Shown: positions 50,884-60,472, numbered from the stretch's first letter. The stretch: DNA of 64,000 bases from Aliishimia sp965656085 (GCA_965656085.1 CBFHJA010000023.1:1-64000); one strand, 5' to 3'. Numbers and translations: made by a program. Notes: generated by a model from the sequence alone, not told the origin.

Positions 50884-52701
50884 TCAGGCGGTTTTCGACA
50901 TCCGCTTGCGCTCGTGCGGGTCAAGATAGCGTTTGCGCAGGCGGATACTGTTGGGCGTGACCTCGACCAGTTCATCGTCGTTGATATACGCGATGGCCTC
51001 TTCAAGGCTCAGCGTCATCGGGGTGGTCAGGCGCACGGCCTCATCTGTCCCGGAGGCGCGGACGTTGGTCAGCTTTTTGCCCTTGAGCGGGTTCACTTCG
51101 AGATCGTTCTCGCGGCTATGCTGGCCGATGATCATGCCGGTATAGACCTGCTCTTGCGCTCCGATCATCATCTTGCCGCGGTCTTCGAGGTTCCACAGGG
51201 CGAAGGCGACGGAGGTGCCGTTTTCCATCGAGATCAGCACGCCGGCACGGCGGCCCGGGATCGGACCTTTATGGGGCGTCCAGCCGTGGAACACGCGGTT
51301 AAGCACGCCGGTGCCGCGCGTGTCGGTGAGGAACTCGCCATGATATCCGATCAGGCCGCGCGACGGAACATGCGCAATAATCCTTGTTTTTCCGGCACCT
51401 GCAGGGCGCATCTCAACCAGTTCGCCTTTGCGCGGGCCGGTGAGTTTCTCGATCACCGCGCCGGAATACTCGTCATCCACGTCGATTGTGGCTTCCTCGA
51501 CCGGCTCCATGCGTTGACCGTCTTCTTCGCGCATGATGACCTGGGGGCGCGAGATCGACAGTTCGAACCCTTCGCGGCGCATGTTCTCGATCAGAACGCC
51601 CATTTGCAATTCGCCCCGGCCTGAGACCTCGAACGCCTCGCCGCCGGGGGTGTCGGCGATCTTGATGGCGACGTTCGACTCGGCCTCTTTGTATAGCCGG
51701 TCGCGGATCACGCGGGATTGGACTTTCTTGCCGTCGCGGCCTGCGAGTGGGCTGTCATTGATGCCAAAGGTGACTGTGATCGTCGGCGGGTCGATGGGTT
51801 GCGCATCAAGCGCTTCATCGACAGCGAGCGCGCAGATCGTGTCGGCGACGGTGGCTTTGGACATGCCCGCGACGGAGACGATGTCACCCGCTTGGGCTTC
51901 TTCGATGTCGGCCTCTTCCAGACCACGGAACGCGCGGATCTTGGTGACGCGGAATTGCTCGATCTTTTGGCCGATGCGGGACAGGGCCTGCACGGTTGCG
52001 CCAACCTTGAGCGTGCCGCTTTCAACGCGGCCAGTGAGGATGCGGCCTACGAAGGCGTCGGCGCCCAGCGTGGTGGCGAGCATGCGGAAGTCTTCGTCTT
52101 GATGGGCAATCTGGCGCGGGGCCGGAACATGGTCCACGATTAGATTAAAAAGCGCGTGCAAGTCTTGGCGAGGGCCATCTAATTCGTGATCTGCCCAGCC
52201 GTTGCGGCCCGAGGCGTACATGTGCGGGAAGTCGAGCTGGTCATCATCGGCGTCGAGCGACGCAAACAGATCGAAGCATTCATCGAGCGCGCGGTCCGGC
52301 TCGGCGTCCGGCTTGTCGACCTTGTTCAGCACGACGATGGGGCGCAGGCCAAGCGCAAGCGCCTTCGAAGTCACGAACTTGGTCTGCGGCATCGGGCCTT
52401 CTGCGGCATCCACCAGCAGCACGACCCCGTCCACCATCGACAGGATACGTTCCACCTCACCGCCGAAATCGGCGTGGCCGGGCGTGTCGACAATGTTGAT
52501 CCGGGTGCCCTTCCATTCGACCGAGGTCGGCTTGGCGAAGATCGTGATCCCGCGCTCGCGTTCCAGATCGTTGCTGTCCATGGCCCGTTCGGCCACGGCC
52601 TGGTTCTCACGGAACGCGCCGGATTGCTTCAGAAGCTCATCCACCAACGTGGTTTTGCCGTGGTCCACGTGGGCAATGATGGCGATATTTCGAAGATCCA
52701 T
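50884..52701 (-). CDS. typA: Ribosome-binding GTPase TypA/BipA
   Basis: A 605-residue translational GTPase with G1 AHVDHGKTT near residue 11, G3 DTPGHADFGGEV and G4 NKVDKPDA, followed by EF-G-like domains and the BipA-specific C-terminal domain. It binds the ribosome and is required for assembly or growth under stress and low temperature. The length is typical. Confidence 0.96.
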   Translation of the reverse strand: MDLRNIAIIAHVDHGKTTLVDELLKQSGAFRENQAVAERAMDSNDLERERGITIFAKPTSVEWKGTRINIVDTPGHADFGGEVERILSMVDGVVLLVDAAEGPMPQTKFVTSKALALGLRPIVVLNKVDKPDAEPDRALDECFDLFASLDADDDQLDFPHMYASGRNGWADHELDGPRQDLHALFNLIVDHVPAPRQIAHQDEDFRMLATTLGADAFVGRILTGRVESGTLKVGATVQALSRIGQKIEQFRVTKIRAFRGLEEADIEEAQAGDIVSVAGMSKATVADTICALAVDEALDAQPIDPPTITVTFGINDSPLAGRDGKKVQSRVIRDRLYKEAESNVAIKIADTPGGEAFEVSGRGELQMGVLIENMRREGFELSISRPQVIMREEDGQRMEPVEEATIDVDDEYSGAVIEKLTGPRKGELVEMRPAGAGKTRIIAHVPSRGLIGYHGEFLTDTRGTGVLNRVFHGWTPHKGPIPGRRAGVLISMENGTSVAFALWNLEDRGKMMIGAQEQVYTGMIIGQHSRENDLEVNPLKGKKLTNVRASGTDEAVRLTTPMTLSLEEAIAYINDDELVEVTPNSIRLRKRYLDPHERKRMSKTA

Positions 52702-52773
52702 AGGTGCGTCCTCTGCTAACGTGCGCGGGCCATACCGTGCAGGCGCAGAAAAGGCGAGAGGGTATTTTCGGCC

Positions 52774-53109
52774 CTAGTGAACCGCCGTTTTTGAAAAAAG
52801 CTGGATGATCACGATCCCGGAGACGATCAGCGCCATACCGATCACCGCAGGCCAGTCGAGCGCCTGCCGGAACACCAGCCAGCCAATCAGCGCGATCAGC
52901 AGGATACCCGTGCCGGACCAAAGCGCATACATAACGCCAACAGGGATGTATTTGAGCGTCAGCGACAGCAGGTAGAAGCTGATCGCGTAGGCCACAATCA
53001 CCAGCAGCGATGGCCAGAATTTCGTGAATTGCTGGGAGGCGTGAAGGGCCGAGGTGCCGATGGTTTCAGCGACGACGGCAAGGAACAAATAGATGTAATG
53101 CGGGGGCAT
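52774..53109 (-). CDS. Small multidrug resistance (SMR) transporter
   Basis: A 111-residue protein with four membrane helices, of the EmrE/QacE family that exchanges protons for cationic compounds or guanidinium. The essential Glu is at position 15 in AVVAETIGTSALHAS, and helix 2-3 contains YLLSLTLKYIPVGVMYALWSGTG. The start MPPHYIY at 53109 has AGGAG upstream. The gene is alone, not in a paired SMR operon, and is divergent from icd. Confidence 0.9.
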   Translation of the reverse strand: MPPHYIYLFLAVVAETIGTSALHASQQFTKFWPSLLVIVAYAISFYLLSLTLKYIPVGVMYALWSGTGILLIALIGWLVFRQALDWPAVIGMALIVSGIVIIQLFSKTAVH

Positions 53110-53374
53110 TTCCGGCTCCTGATAAACGCAGACAAACTCGCGCGCGCTGCGTGAAAAGGAAAGGGCGCGCGCGAATTTTCCGGTGCTGCGCGAGAAGGTT
53201 GACCAAGTGGTGCGATTGCTGTCCTGCTGGCGGCAAAACGCGTTGGTTGCGTCGCACGGCGGCTTGCCCGGTTCAATCTGCCGCAGTATGTATACCATCG
53301 TATGCATTGACTTGGTCAAGGGGCAGGTCTAACCGGGCGGCAACTCTCCAAGACACCAAAGAGGACCGTCTCCC

Positions 53375-55585
53375 ATGAGCGATATGCCCGACATCATCTA
53401 CACTAAGGTTGACGAAGCCCCAGAGCTCGCAAGCGCCTCCTTTCTTCCCATGATCCAAGCTTTCGCATCCGCCGCTGGCATCACTGTTGGGACCAAGGAC
53501 ATCTCGCTGGCCGGGCGGATCATCTCCTCCTTTCCGGACTACCTCACTGACGAGCAACGCCAGAACGACGACCTATCGCTTCTGGGCGAATTGGTGAAGC
53601 AACCCGACGCCAACGTCATCAAGCTGCCCAACATTTCCGCCTCCGTACCGCAACTGCTGGCCGCAGTGAAGGAATTGCAGGATAAGGGCTACGCGCTGCC
53701 TGATTATCCGCACGACCCGAAAACCGATGAAGAGAAGGCCGTCCGCGCGGTCTATGATACGCTCAAAGGCTCGGCAGTGAACCCGGTGCTCCGCGAGGGC
53801 AACTCGGACCGTCGCGCCGCCAAAGCTGTCAAAAATTTCGCGCAGAACAACCCTCATTCGATGGGAGCATGGAGCGCGGACAGCAAGACCAAAGTGTCCT
53901 CCATGCCGGGGAATGATTTTTATGCCAACGAGAAATCCGCCACCTTGCGAGACGATCAGGCCGGCGACGCCAGGATCGTCTTTGTTGGCGATGATGGGGT
54001 GAAAACCGTTCTTAAGGACGGCTGGGCGCTAGATGCAGGGACCATCGTGGACAGCACGTTCATGTCTGTCGCCGCGCTTTCGGACTTCATCGCTGCTGCC
54101 ATCGAGGACACGAAGGCGGATGGGACCATGTTCTCGCTCCACATGAAGGCCACAATGATGAAGGTCTCTGACCCGATCATTTTCGGCTACGCGGTCAAGG
54201 CATGGCTCGGCCCGGTCTGGGAGGCGCATGGCGCGGCGATCACCGCAGCGGGCGGCAATCCGAACCAGGGCCTTGCGGATGTCTACACCGCCATCGACAA
54301 GCTGGACAACGCGGAGGCCATCAAGGCGGAGATCGCGGCGCTGGACCGCCCCTCCATGTACATGGTGGACTCGGACCGCGGCATCACGAACCTGCATGTG
54401 CCCTCGGATGTGATCATCGACGCGTCGATGCCTGCAGTCATCCGCGCTGGCGGCAAAGGCTGGGACGAGACCGGTGAGAAGGGCGATACCAACTGCGTCA
54501 TCCCTGACCGCTGCTATGCAAGCGTCTATGACGAGACAATCAATTTCTTCAAGGCGCATGGTGCGCTCGACGTGACCACGGCAGGTTCGGTCGCCAATGT
54601 CGGGCTGATGGCGCAGAAGGCCGAGGAATACGGCTCGCACCCGACCACTTTCGAGGCTCCGGGCAAGGGGTCGATCCGGATCGAACTGGCCAGCGGTGAG
54701 ACACTGCTGCGCCACGAGGTCGAGGCCGGCGATATCTGGCGCGCCTGCACGGTGAAAAAAGCGCCGATCGAGAACTGGATCGAGCTTGCTATGGACCGTC
54801 AGCGTTTGACCGGCTCGGAGGCGATCTTCTGGCTCGATGCCGCCCGGGCTCATGACGCGCAGCTCATCGAGTACGTTAAGCCTGCGCTGGAAGCCGCTGG
54901 TGTTGCGGATAAATTCCGGATCATGGCGCCGCGCGAGGCGACTCGCCAATCGCTGGAGACCATCACTTCGGGCAAGGACAGCATTGCGATCACCGGCAAC
55001 GTCCTACGCGACTATCTCACCGACTTATTCCCGATTCTAGAGCTTGGCACCTCCGCAAAGATGCTGTCTATCGTGAAGCTCATGAATGGTGGCGGGCTAT
55101 TCGAGACAGGCGCGGGCGGTTCTGCGCCCAAACACGTGCAGCAATTGCATGAAGAAAACCACTTGCGTTGGGACTCGATGGGCGAATTCTGCGCGCTTGG
55201 AGAATCGTTGAAATTCTTTGCTGATGTGAAGGGCAACTCCAAGGCGGCGGTGCTTGGCGCCGCAGCAGAAGCCGCAACGCAAGGCGTGCTCGACAACGAT
55301 CGTTCACCCATGCGCAAATGCGGACAACCAGACAATCGGCACAGCCATTACTGGTTCGCGCGCTACTGGGCCGAGGCTCTTGCCGCGCAGAGCGACGATG
55401 CTGAGTTGGCCGCACACTTTGCGCCGGTGGCAAAGAAGCTCGCTGAAAACGAAGCAGCGATCTGCGCGGAACTGAGCGCTCATGCCGGAGAGCCGGCCGA
55501 TACCGGCGGGTATTACCGAAATGACGATGACAAGCTCGCGGCTGTCATGCGTCCGAGTGCGACATTGAACGCGGTATTCGGTTAG
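53375..55585 (+). CDS. icd: NADP-dependent isocitrate dehydrogenase, monomeric type
   Basis: A 736-residue monomeric IDH, the large form found in some bacteria in place of the dimeric enzyme. It oxidises isocitrate to 2-oxoglutarate in the TCA cycle. Recognisable stretches are IIYTKVDEAPELASASFLPMI at the N-terminus, NPHSMGAWSADSKTKVSSM, HGAITAAGGNPNQGLADVY-like text near residue 290 and the late LRWDSMGEFCALGESLKFF. The gene stands alone and ends at strong hairpins. Confidence 0.96.
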   Translation: MSDMPDIIYTKVDEAPELASASFLPMIQAFASAAGITVGTKDISLAGRIISSFPDYLTDEQRQNDDLSLLGELVKQPDANVIKLPNISASVPQLLAAVKELQDKGYALPDYPHDPKTDEEKAVRAVYDTLKGSAVNPVLREGNSDRRAAKAVKNFAQNNPHSMGAWSADSKTKVSSMPGNDFYANEKSATLRDDQAGDARIVFVGDDGVKTVLKDGWALDAGTIVDSTFMSVAALSDFIAAAIEDTKADGTMFSLHMKATMMKVSDPIIFGYAVKAWLGPVWEAHGAAITAAGGNPNQGLADVYTAIDKLDNAEAIKAEIAALDRPSMYMVDSDRGITNLHVPSDVIIDASMPAVIRAGGKGWDETGEKGDTNCVIPDRCYASVYDETINFFKAHGALDVTTAGSVANVGLMAQKAEEYGSHPTTFEAPGKGSIRIELASGETLLRHEVEAGDIWRACTVKKAPIENWIELAMDRQRLTGSEAIFWLDAARAHDAQLIEYVKPALEAAGVADKFRIMAPREATRQSLETITSGKDSIAITGNVLRDYLTDLFPILELGTSAKMLSIVKLMNGGGLFETGAGGSAPKHVQQLHEENHLRWDSMGEFCALGESLKFFADVKGNSKAAVLGAAAEAATQGVLDNDRSPMRKCGQPDNRHSHYWFARYWAEALAAQSDDAELAAHFAPVAKKLAENEAAICAELSAHAGEPADTGGYYRNDDDKLAAVMRPSATLNAVFG

Positions 55586-55618
55586 CGCGTGGTTCTGAAC
55601 CGGCTGGCATGCTTTTGG

Positions 55619-55638
55619 GAGTGCTCAAGGTAGCACTC
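55619..55638 (+). terminator. Hairpin after icd
   Basis: GAGTGCT-CAAGGT-AGCACTC (7 bp). A second hairpin, CGCCGG/CCGGCG, follows at about 55653-55674 before an AT-rich tail. Together they separate icd from the convergent membrane-protein gene. Confidence 0.6.
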
Positions 55639-55693
55639 TGAGCAAAACTGAAGCGCCGGGCCTCGGGTCCGGCGATTTGCATTTAAAAATGGT

Positions 55694-56134
55694 TCAGGCT
55701 GGCTGGGTGGCCACGGCACGCATCGCCCACCAACTTGTCCATGTGATCGACAAAACAAGCAAGCCCGATTGCAACACCGTGGGCCCGTTGCCACAGGGCA
55801 CGCCGAGAAAGACGGGGCCGGGACCGAAGAGAACAAAGAGCGCGAAGAAGGTTGAAAGCAGCGCGACTTGCCCAAGGCGCATTCGCGCAGCGGTCGCTGT
55901 TCCGGGCATAAGTTGTTTGGTCAGCGAAAAGGGGAAGAATCCGGCGAAAATCATCGCGGCAGTCCAGCCAAACCCTGCCACGCCAGCGCAGGTATCTGCG
56001 ACCGTCCACAGTGTAATTGCAAGAACGGTGGTGGCAGGCAGCGTCGTGATCGACGCAGCGATCAGCTTGTGTCTGAGCGTCGGCGCGTCCCGTTCGGAGT
56101 GCGCAAAGCGGTGTGGGTCTAGGTGCAGCGACAT
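55694..56134 (-). CDS. Hypothetical integral membrane protein
   Basis: A 146-residue protein with about four hydrophobic segments (LIAASITTLPATTVLAITL, TAAMIFAGFFPFSL, VALLSTFFALFVLFGPG, LVLSITWTSWWAMRA). I do not recognise a family. The N-terminus is short, charged and cytoplasmic. The ribosome-binding site AGGAG precedes 56134. It is in line with the two genes upstream on the same strand but separated by 89 nt. Confidence 0.6.
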   Translation of the reverse strand: MSLHLDPHRFAHSERDAPTLRHKLIAASITTLPATTVLAITLWTVADTCAGVAGFGWTAAMIFAGFFPFSLTKQLMPGTATAARMRLGQVALLSTFFALFVLFGPGPVFLGVPCGNGPTVLQSGLLVLSITWTSWWAMRAVATQPA

Positions 56135-56223
56135 GGGTCTTCTCCTGTCTGGTTGACAAGAGTACGGCGGAATGTCGCAGTTTGGATCACTTTTTGTGTG
56201 CTGTGCCCAAAGGGTGCCGCCTG

Positions 56224-56466
56224 CTACTCCGGCGTTCCTGGCTCCGCCTGCGACCTGTGTTCGGCTAGTTTGCGGGCGAGGAACGCGCGCGCCTTGGCCT
56301 CCGCCATCCGCGTCCGCACCGCCGTCATGAAAGCTTCTTCGAGCGTCTGGGAAGATTCGCCGATCACCTGTCCCACTTCCATGAACAGCCGGTCGTTACC
56401 GGTCTCGTTTTGCACCGCGATGCAGTCCTCGGCGAGTTTATTGGCCAGTTCGGTCGTAGTTGACAT
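56224..56466 (-). CDS. Small conserved hypothetical protein
   Basis: An 80-residue helical, acidic protein beginning MSTTTELANKLAEDCIAVQN. I see no membrane segment or known domain. Its ATG overlaps the stop codon of the hydrolase gene (TGATG), so it is translated together with that enzyme and may be a partner or regulator of it. Confidence 0.6.
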   Translation of the reverse strand: MSTTTELANKLAEDCIAVQNETGNDRLFMEVGQVIGESSQTLEEAFMTAVRTRMAEAKARAFLARKLAEHRSQAEPGTPE

Positions 56467-57119
56467 CAGCGCGACGTCTCCGTGAGGCGGCGTTTGACAT
56501 ATTCTGTGGTGGTTTCCATTAGCGTGTCCATGTGTGGCTCTTCGAAAAAGTGCCCGGCGCCTTCGACTACCTCATGGGTGATCGTGATGCCCTTTTGCTC
56601 ATGTAGCTTGTGGACCAGTGCGAGCGTGTCCGCCGGGGGCGCCACGCGGTCTGCTGCGCCATTGATAATCAATCCCGAGGCCGGGCAGGGGGCGAGAAAC
56701 GAAAAGTCATACATATTCGCGGGGGGCGAGACTGAGATGAACCCCGTGATTTCCGGTCGCCGCATCAGGAGTTGCATCCCGATCCACGCGCCGAAGGAAA
56801 ATCCCGCGACCCAGCAATGCTTCGAGTTGCTGTTCATGGATTGGAGATAGTCGAGTGCGGAGGCTGCGTCGCTCAATTCACCTACGCCTTGGTCGTACTC
56901 TCCTTGACTGCGGCCTACGCCGCGAAAATTGAAGCGCAGGACCGTGAAGCCCATATTGTAAAACGCGTAGTGCAGATTGTAGACGACCTTATGGTTCATC
57001 GTTCCGCCGAATTGCGGATGCGGGTGAAGCACAATGGCAATCGGCGCATCGCGTTCCTTTTGGGGGTGGTAGCGGCCTTCGAGCCGGCCCTCGGGGCCGG
57101 GAAAGATAACCTCGGGCAT
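56466..57119 (-). CDS. Alpha/beta hydrolase (COG2945-like)
   Basis: A 217-residue hydrolase with the N-terminal VLHPHPQFGGTMNHKVV block, FNFRGVGRSQGEYDQG and the nucleophile Ser in VAGFSFGAWIG near residue 105; the late Asp and His are in NGAADRVAPP and EGAGHFFEEP. COG2945-type proteins are small cytoplasmic esterases of unknown substrate. In related genomes such a gene is often next to the suf cluster, and here it is divergent from iscR across 168 bp. Confidence 0.85.
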   Translation of the reverse strand: MPEVIFPGPEGRLEGRYHPQKERDAPIAIVLHPHPQFGGTMNHKVVYNLHYAFYNMGFTVLRFNFRGVGRSQGEYDQGVGELSDAASALDYLQSMNSNSKHCWVAGFSFGAWIGMQLLMRRPEITGFISVSPPANMYDFSFLAPCPASGLIINGAADRVAPPADTLALVHKLHEQKGITITHEVVEGAGHFFEEPHMDTLMETTTEYVKRRLTETSR

Positions 57120-57157
57120 TGGGTCCCTTTTTCCTTATCGTCCCGCTGCGCAATTTC

Positions 57158-57186
57158 TTGACGAAATGTGTCAGCAACTTTAGAAC
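57158..57186 (+). promoter_or_regulatory. iscR-suf operon promoter
   Basis: TTGACG at 57158-57163 and TAGAAC at 57181-57186, 17 nt apart. The -10 element overlaps the left arm of the Irr/ICE palindrome, so a protein bound there would block the polymerase. Confidence 0.5.
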
Positions 57187-57195
57187 AGTTCTAAA
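57179..57195. promoter_or_regulatory. Irr/ICE iron-control box
   Basis: TTTAGAA-CAG-TTCTAAA is a perfect 7-bp inverted repeat matching the Irr (ICE) consensus TTTAGAA-N3-TTCTAAA described for Rhizobiales and Rhodobacterales. It is centred about 100 bp before the iscR start. Confidence 0.8.
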
Positions 57196-57287
57196 CATGC
57201 CGGGGCGAATGCTTCGGCCTGTAGCATTTATGATAGGTGCCCGGTGTCGTCAATCGCCGCGGGGTGCCCCTTGCGGGAGCCGCGGAA

Positions 57288-57746
57288 ATGAAACTCTCGA
57301 CGAAAGGGCGATACGCGATGGTCGCGCTAAGTGATATTGCGCTCCAAGACGGCAACACGCTCGTCACGCTGGGGGACATCGCGGAGCGTCAGGCCATCTC
57401 GGTGCCCTATTTGGAGCAATTGTTCATGAAGTTGCGAAGGGCCGGGCTTGTCACTTCTGTGCGCGGCCCCGGCGGCGGCTATAGGCTATCGCGTCCCGCT
57501 AGCGAGATCCGCGTGTCGGAAATCCTCGCAGCGGTCGATGAAACGGTCGACGCCATGCACAAGGGCGCGGGAGCGTCAGGCGGCGCGTCGGGCAGTCGCG
57601 CGCAATCGCTGACGAACCGTCTGTGGGAAGGGCTCTCGGCCCATGTCTACGTGTTCCTGCACCAGACACGCCTGTCCGACGTGGTGCAGAACGATCTGGC
57701 GCCCTGTCCGGCGGTTCCGAGTCTCTTTGCAGTTGTAGATGAGTGA
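57288..57746 (+). CDS. iscR: Rrf2-family regulator IscR (cysteine-poor type)
   Basis: A 152-residue Rrf2 winged-helix regulator (MKLSTKGRYAMVALSDIAL, ISVPYLEQLFMKLRRAGLV, VRGPGGGYRLSRP). E. coli IscR holds a 2Fe-2S cluster with three cysteines in a C-x5-C-x5-C loop; here that loop (KGAGASGGASGSRAQS) has none, and the only Cys is near the C-terminus in LAPCPAVP. This matches the single-Cys IscR type described in Rhodobacter sphaeroides, which represses iron-sulfur genes. The start at 57288 has GGGAG upstream. Confidence 0.88.
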   Translation: MKLSTKGRYAMVALSDIALQDGNTLVTLGDIAERQAISVPYLEQLFMKLRRAGLVTSVRGPGGGYRLSRPASEIRVSEILAAVDETVDAMHKGAGASGGASGSRAQSLTNRLWEGLSAHVYVFLHQTRLSDVVQNDLAPCPAVPSLFAVVDE

Positions 57747-57841
57747 TCGAATGGCTGCTGCGCAACAACTTATCGAAAGAATTCAGGGGCCTGCCGGCCT
57801 TCTCGCAGAATCTCGAGGATAGTTTGGTCAAAGGAAAACAG

Positions 57842-58930
57842 GTGCGGGTTTATCTGGATCATAACGCGACAACACCGCTTCGGGCCGAGGCGCGCGCAGC
57901 GATGGTGGCGGCCATGGATTTGATTGGCAACCCGTCGTCGGTTCATGCTGAGGGCCGTGCGGTAAAGGGGCTGGTGGAGCGCGCGCGCGCGCAAGTCGCG
58001 GCGCTTGTTGGGTGTGGCCGTCATCAGGTGGTTTTCACCTCGGGCGCGACGGAGGCGGCCGCGCTGGCGGTTGCGCAGAAGGGCCGACATGGTGGGGTGT
58101 TTGGTGCGCTTCCCACCGAGCACGATTGCTTACGGGATTGGAGCGACGTCGATGTGCCAAGTGTTTTCAACCGCTTGGGTGATTTGCAAATAGGTTCTGC
58201 TGACTTTGCAAAGCTTCACTTTCTGGCAATCTCTGCAGCCAATAGTGAAACCGGGATACTGTGGCCCAAGGGTGCGGCTTGGCCCGAGGCGGACGTAGTT
58301 TGCGACATCACGCAGATGGCTGGGAAGTTGCCGGTGAGCTTTGGAGTGAGTGCGCCGCGCTATGCAGTGCTCTCGGGTCACAAGCTCGGTGGGCCGAAGG
58401 GTGTCGGGGCGCTGATCAATTACACCGCTGATGAACCGGCGCCGATCCTGCGTGGAGGCGGACAGGAGATGGGGCGCCGCTCGGGTACGGAGAACATCCT
58501 CGGCATTGCCGGATTTGGGGCGGCCGCGGAGGCTGCTCTACGAGATGTAGAGACAGGCGCGTGGGAACGGGTTGCCAAACTTAGAAATATTCTAGAAAAC
58601 GCTCTTGAGCCCGACACAAGTGAGACTATTTTTGTCGGGAAGGGCGTGAAGCGGTTGCCAAATACTTCGTGCATCCTCACCCCTGGTTGGAAGGGCGAGA
58701 CGCAAGTGATGCAGATGGATTTGGCCGGTTTTGCAATTTCGTCGGGCAGCGCGTGTTCGTCGGGCAAAGTCAAGGCGAGCCGCGTGCTCACGGCGATGGG
58801 ATTTAGCTTGGACGAGGCCGCCTGTGCCATACGGGTTAGTCTCGGGCTCGAGACGACGGAAGACGAGGTGTTGCGGTTCGCTAGAAACTGGCGCGAAGCG
58901 CGAGACAAATACAAAGCACGCGCAGCGTGA
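57842..58930 (+). CDS. Cysteine desulfurase (IscS/NifS-like)
   Basis: A 362-residue PLP enzyme that takes sulfur from cysteine for iron-sulfur cluster assembly. It has YLDHNATTPLRAEA at the N-terminus, the PLP-binding Lys in LSGHKLGGPKG, GGGQEMGRRSGTEN and the catalytic Cys in SSGSACSSGKVKAS, the IscS/NifS loop type. The start is set at GTG 57842 because AGGA lies upstream and it gives the standard N-terminus; a GTG at 57743 overlapping the iscR stop would add 33 residues. It belongs to the suf operon. Confidence 0.88.
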   Translation: MRVYLDHNATTPLRAEARAAMVAAMDLIGNPSSVHAEGRAVKGLVERARAQVAALVGCGRHQVVFTSGATEAAALAVAQKGRHGGVFGALPTEHDCLRDWSDVDVPSVFNRLGDLQIGSADFAKLHFLAISAANSETGILWPKGAAWPEADVVCDITQMAGKLPVSFGVSAPRYAVLSGHKLGGPKGVGALINYTADEPAPILRGGGQEMGRRSGTENILGIAGFGAAAEAALRDVETGAWERVAKLRNILENALEPDTSETIFVGKGVKRLPNTSCILTPGWKGETQVMQMDLAGFAISSGSACSSGKVKASRVLTAMGFSLDEAACAIRVSLGLETTEDEVLRFARNWREARDKYKARAA

Positions 58931-58951
58931 TAATCCTTTCAAGGAGGGGAT

Positions 58952-60472
58952 ATGAGTTTGGATGATGCAGCGGTCAAAGAAGGCGTCGATCAGGAGACAG
59001 TCGACGCGGTGCGCGAAGTTGGCGGTACGTACAAATACGGCTGGGAAACTGACATCGAGATGGAATATGCCCCGAAAGGGCTGACCGAAGATATTGTGCG
59101 GCTAATCTCGTCCAAGAACGAGGAGCCCGAGTGGATGACCGAGTGGCGACTCGAAGCTTACAGGCGTTGGCTCACCAAGAACGAGCCCGATTGGGCGATG
59201 GTTGACTACCCGGAGATCGACTTTCAGGATCAGTATTATTACGCCCGCCCTAAATCGATGGAGGTCAAGCCAAAATCGCTCGACGAAGTCGATCCCAAGC
59301 TTTTGGCGACATATGAAAAGCTCGGCATTCCGCTAAAGGAACAGATGATCCTTGCCGGTGTCGAGGGTGCTGAAAACGCACCAGCCGAAGGTCGCAAGGT
59401 AGCGGTCGATGCGGTGTTCGATTCTGTTTCTGTGGGCACGACCTTTCAGGAAGAGTTGCGGCGAGCCGGGGTGATATTCTGCTCGATCTCCGAAGCAGTC
59501 AAAGAACACCCGGAACTTGTGAAAAAATACCTCGGCTCCGTGGTGCCTGTGTCGGACAATTTCTACGCCACGCTCAATTCGGCAGTCTTTTCGGACGGTT
59601 CATTCGTCTATGTGCCGCCGGGTGTGCGGTGCCCGATGGAACTCAGCACCTACTTCCGGATCAATGCCGAAAATACCGGACAGTTCGAGCGGACGCTGAT
59701 CATTGCCGACAAGGGCTCATACGTCTCTTATCTGGAAGGCTGCACCGCGCCGCAGCGCGACACTTCGCAACTTCACGCGGCAGTGGTGGAGATCATCATC
59801 GAAGAAGATGCCGAAGTGAAATATTCCACAGTGCAGAACTGGTATCCAGGCGACGAGAACGGCAAGGGCGGCATCTACAATTTTGTCACCAAGCGCGCCG
59901 ATTGTCGGGGCGACCGTGCGAAGGTGATGTGGACGCAAGTCGAGACCGGCTCGGCGGTGACGTGGAAATATCCCTCGTGCATTCTGCGCGGTGATGACAG
60001 CCAAGGTGAGTTCTACTCGATCGCCATTGCCAACCACATGCAGCAAGCCGACACCGGTACGAAGATGGTTCACCTTGGCAAGAACACCAAATCGCGGATC
60101 GTCTCCAAGGGTATCAGCGCTGGCAAGGCCCAAAACACCTATCGCGGCCTTGTGTCGATGCATCCCAAGGCGAAAGACTCGCGGAACTATACCCAGTGCG
60201 ACTCGTTGCTCATCGGCGATAAGTGCGGGGCGCACACGGTACCTTACATTGAGGTGAAGAACAATTCTTCCCGAGTGGAGCACGAAGCGACGACGTCCAA
60301 GGTCGATGATGATCAACTGTTCTACTGTCGCTCGCGCGGTATGGACGAAGAGGAGGCAGTCGCGCTCGTGGTAAACGGATTCTGCAAGGACGTGCTACAG
60401 GCTCTTCCGATGGAATTTGCAATGGAAGCACAGCAGCTTGTAGCGATTTCGCTCGAAGGCTCCGTGGGGTAA
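58952..60472 (+). CDS. sufB: Fe-S cluster assembly scaffold protein SufB
   Basis: A 506-residue SufB, part of the SufBCD scaffold on which Fe-S clusters are built. Conserved regions include YKYGWETDIEME near the N-terminus, CSISEAVKEHPELVKKYLG, YVPPGVRCPMELSTYFRIN, YLEGCTAPQRD and the C-terminal CDSLLIGDKCGAHTVPYIEV and YCRSRGMDEEEA. The ribosome-binding site AGGAGGGG is strong. It is followed without a gap by accessory gene 1. Confidence 0.96.
   Translation: MSLDDAAVKEGVDQETVDAVREVGGTYKYGWETDIEMEYAPKGLTEDIVRLISSKNEEPEWMTEWRLEAYRRWLTKNEPDWAMVDYPEIDFQDQYYYARPKSMEVKPKSLDEVDPKLLATYEKLGIPLKEQMILAGVEGAENAPAEGRKVAVDAVFDSVSVGTTFQEELRRAGVIFCSISEAVKEHPELVKKYLGSVVPVSDNFYATLNSAVFSDGSFVYVPPGVRCPMELSTYFRINAENTGQFERTLIIADKGSYVSYLEGCTAPQRDTSQLHAAVVEIIIEEDAEVKYSTVQNWYPGDENGKGGIYNFVTKRADCRGDRAKVMWTQVETGSAVTWKYPSCILRGDDSQGEFYSIAIANHMQQADTGTKMVHLGKNTKSRIVSKGISAGKAQNTYRGLVSMHPKAKDSRNYTQCDSLLIGDKCGAHTVPYIEVKNNSSRVEHEATTSKVDDDQLFYCRSRGMDEEEAVALVVNGFCKDVLQALPMEFAMEAQQLVAISLEGSVG

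Noticed and set aside
53307..53319. TTGA-N5-TCAA element upstream of icd resembling an FNR box
   Set aside because: FNR-type sites need TTGA-N6-TCAA (14-bp TTGAT-N4-ATCAA). The spacing here is one base short.
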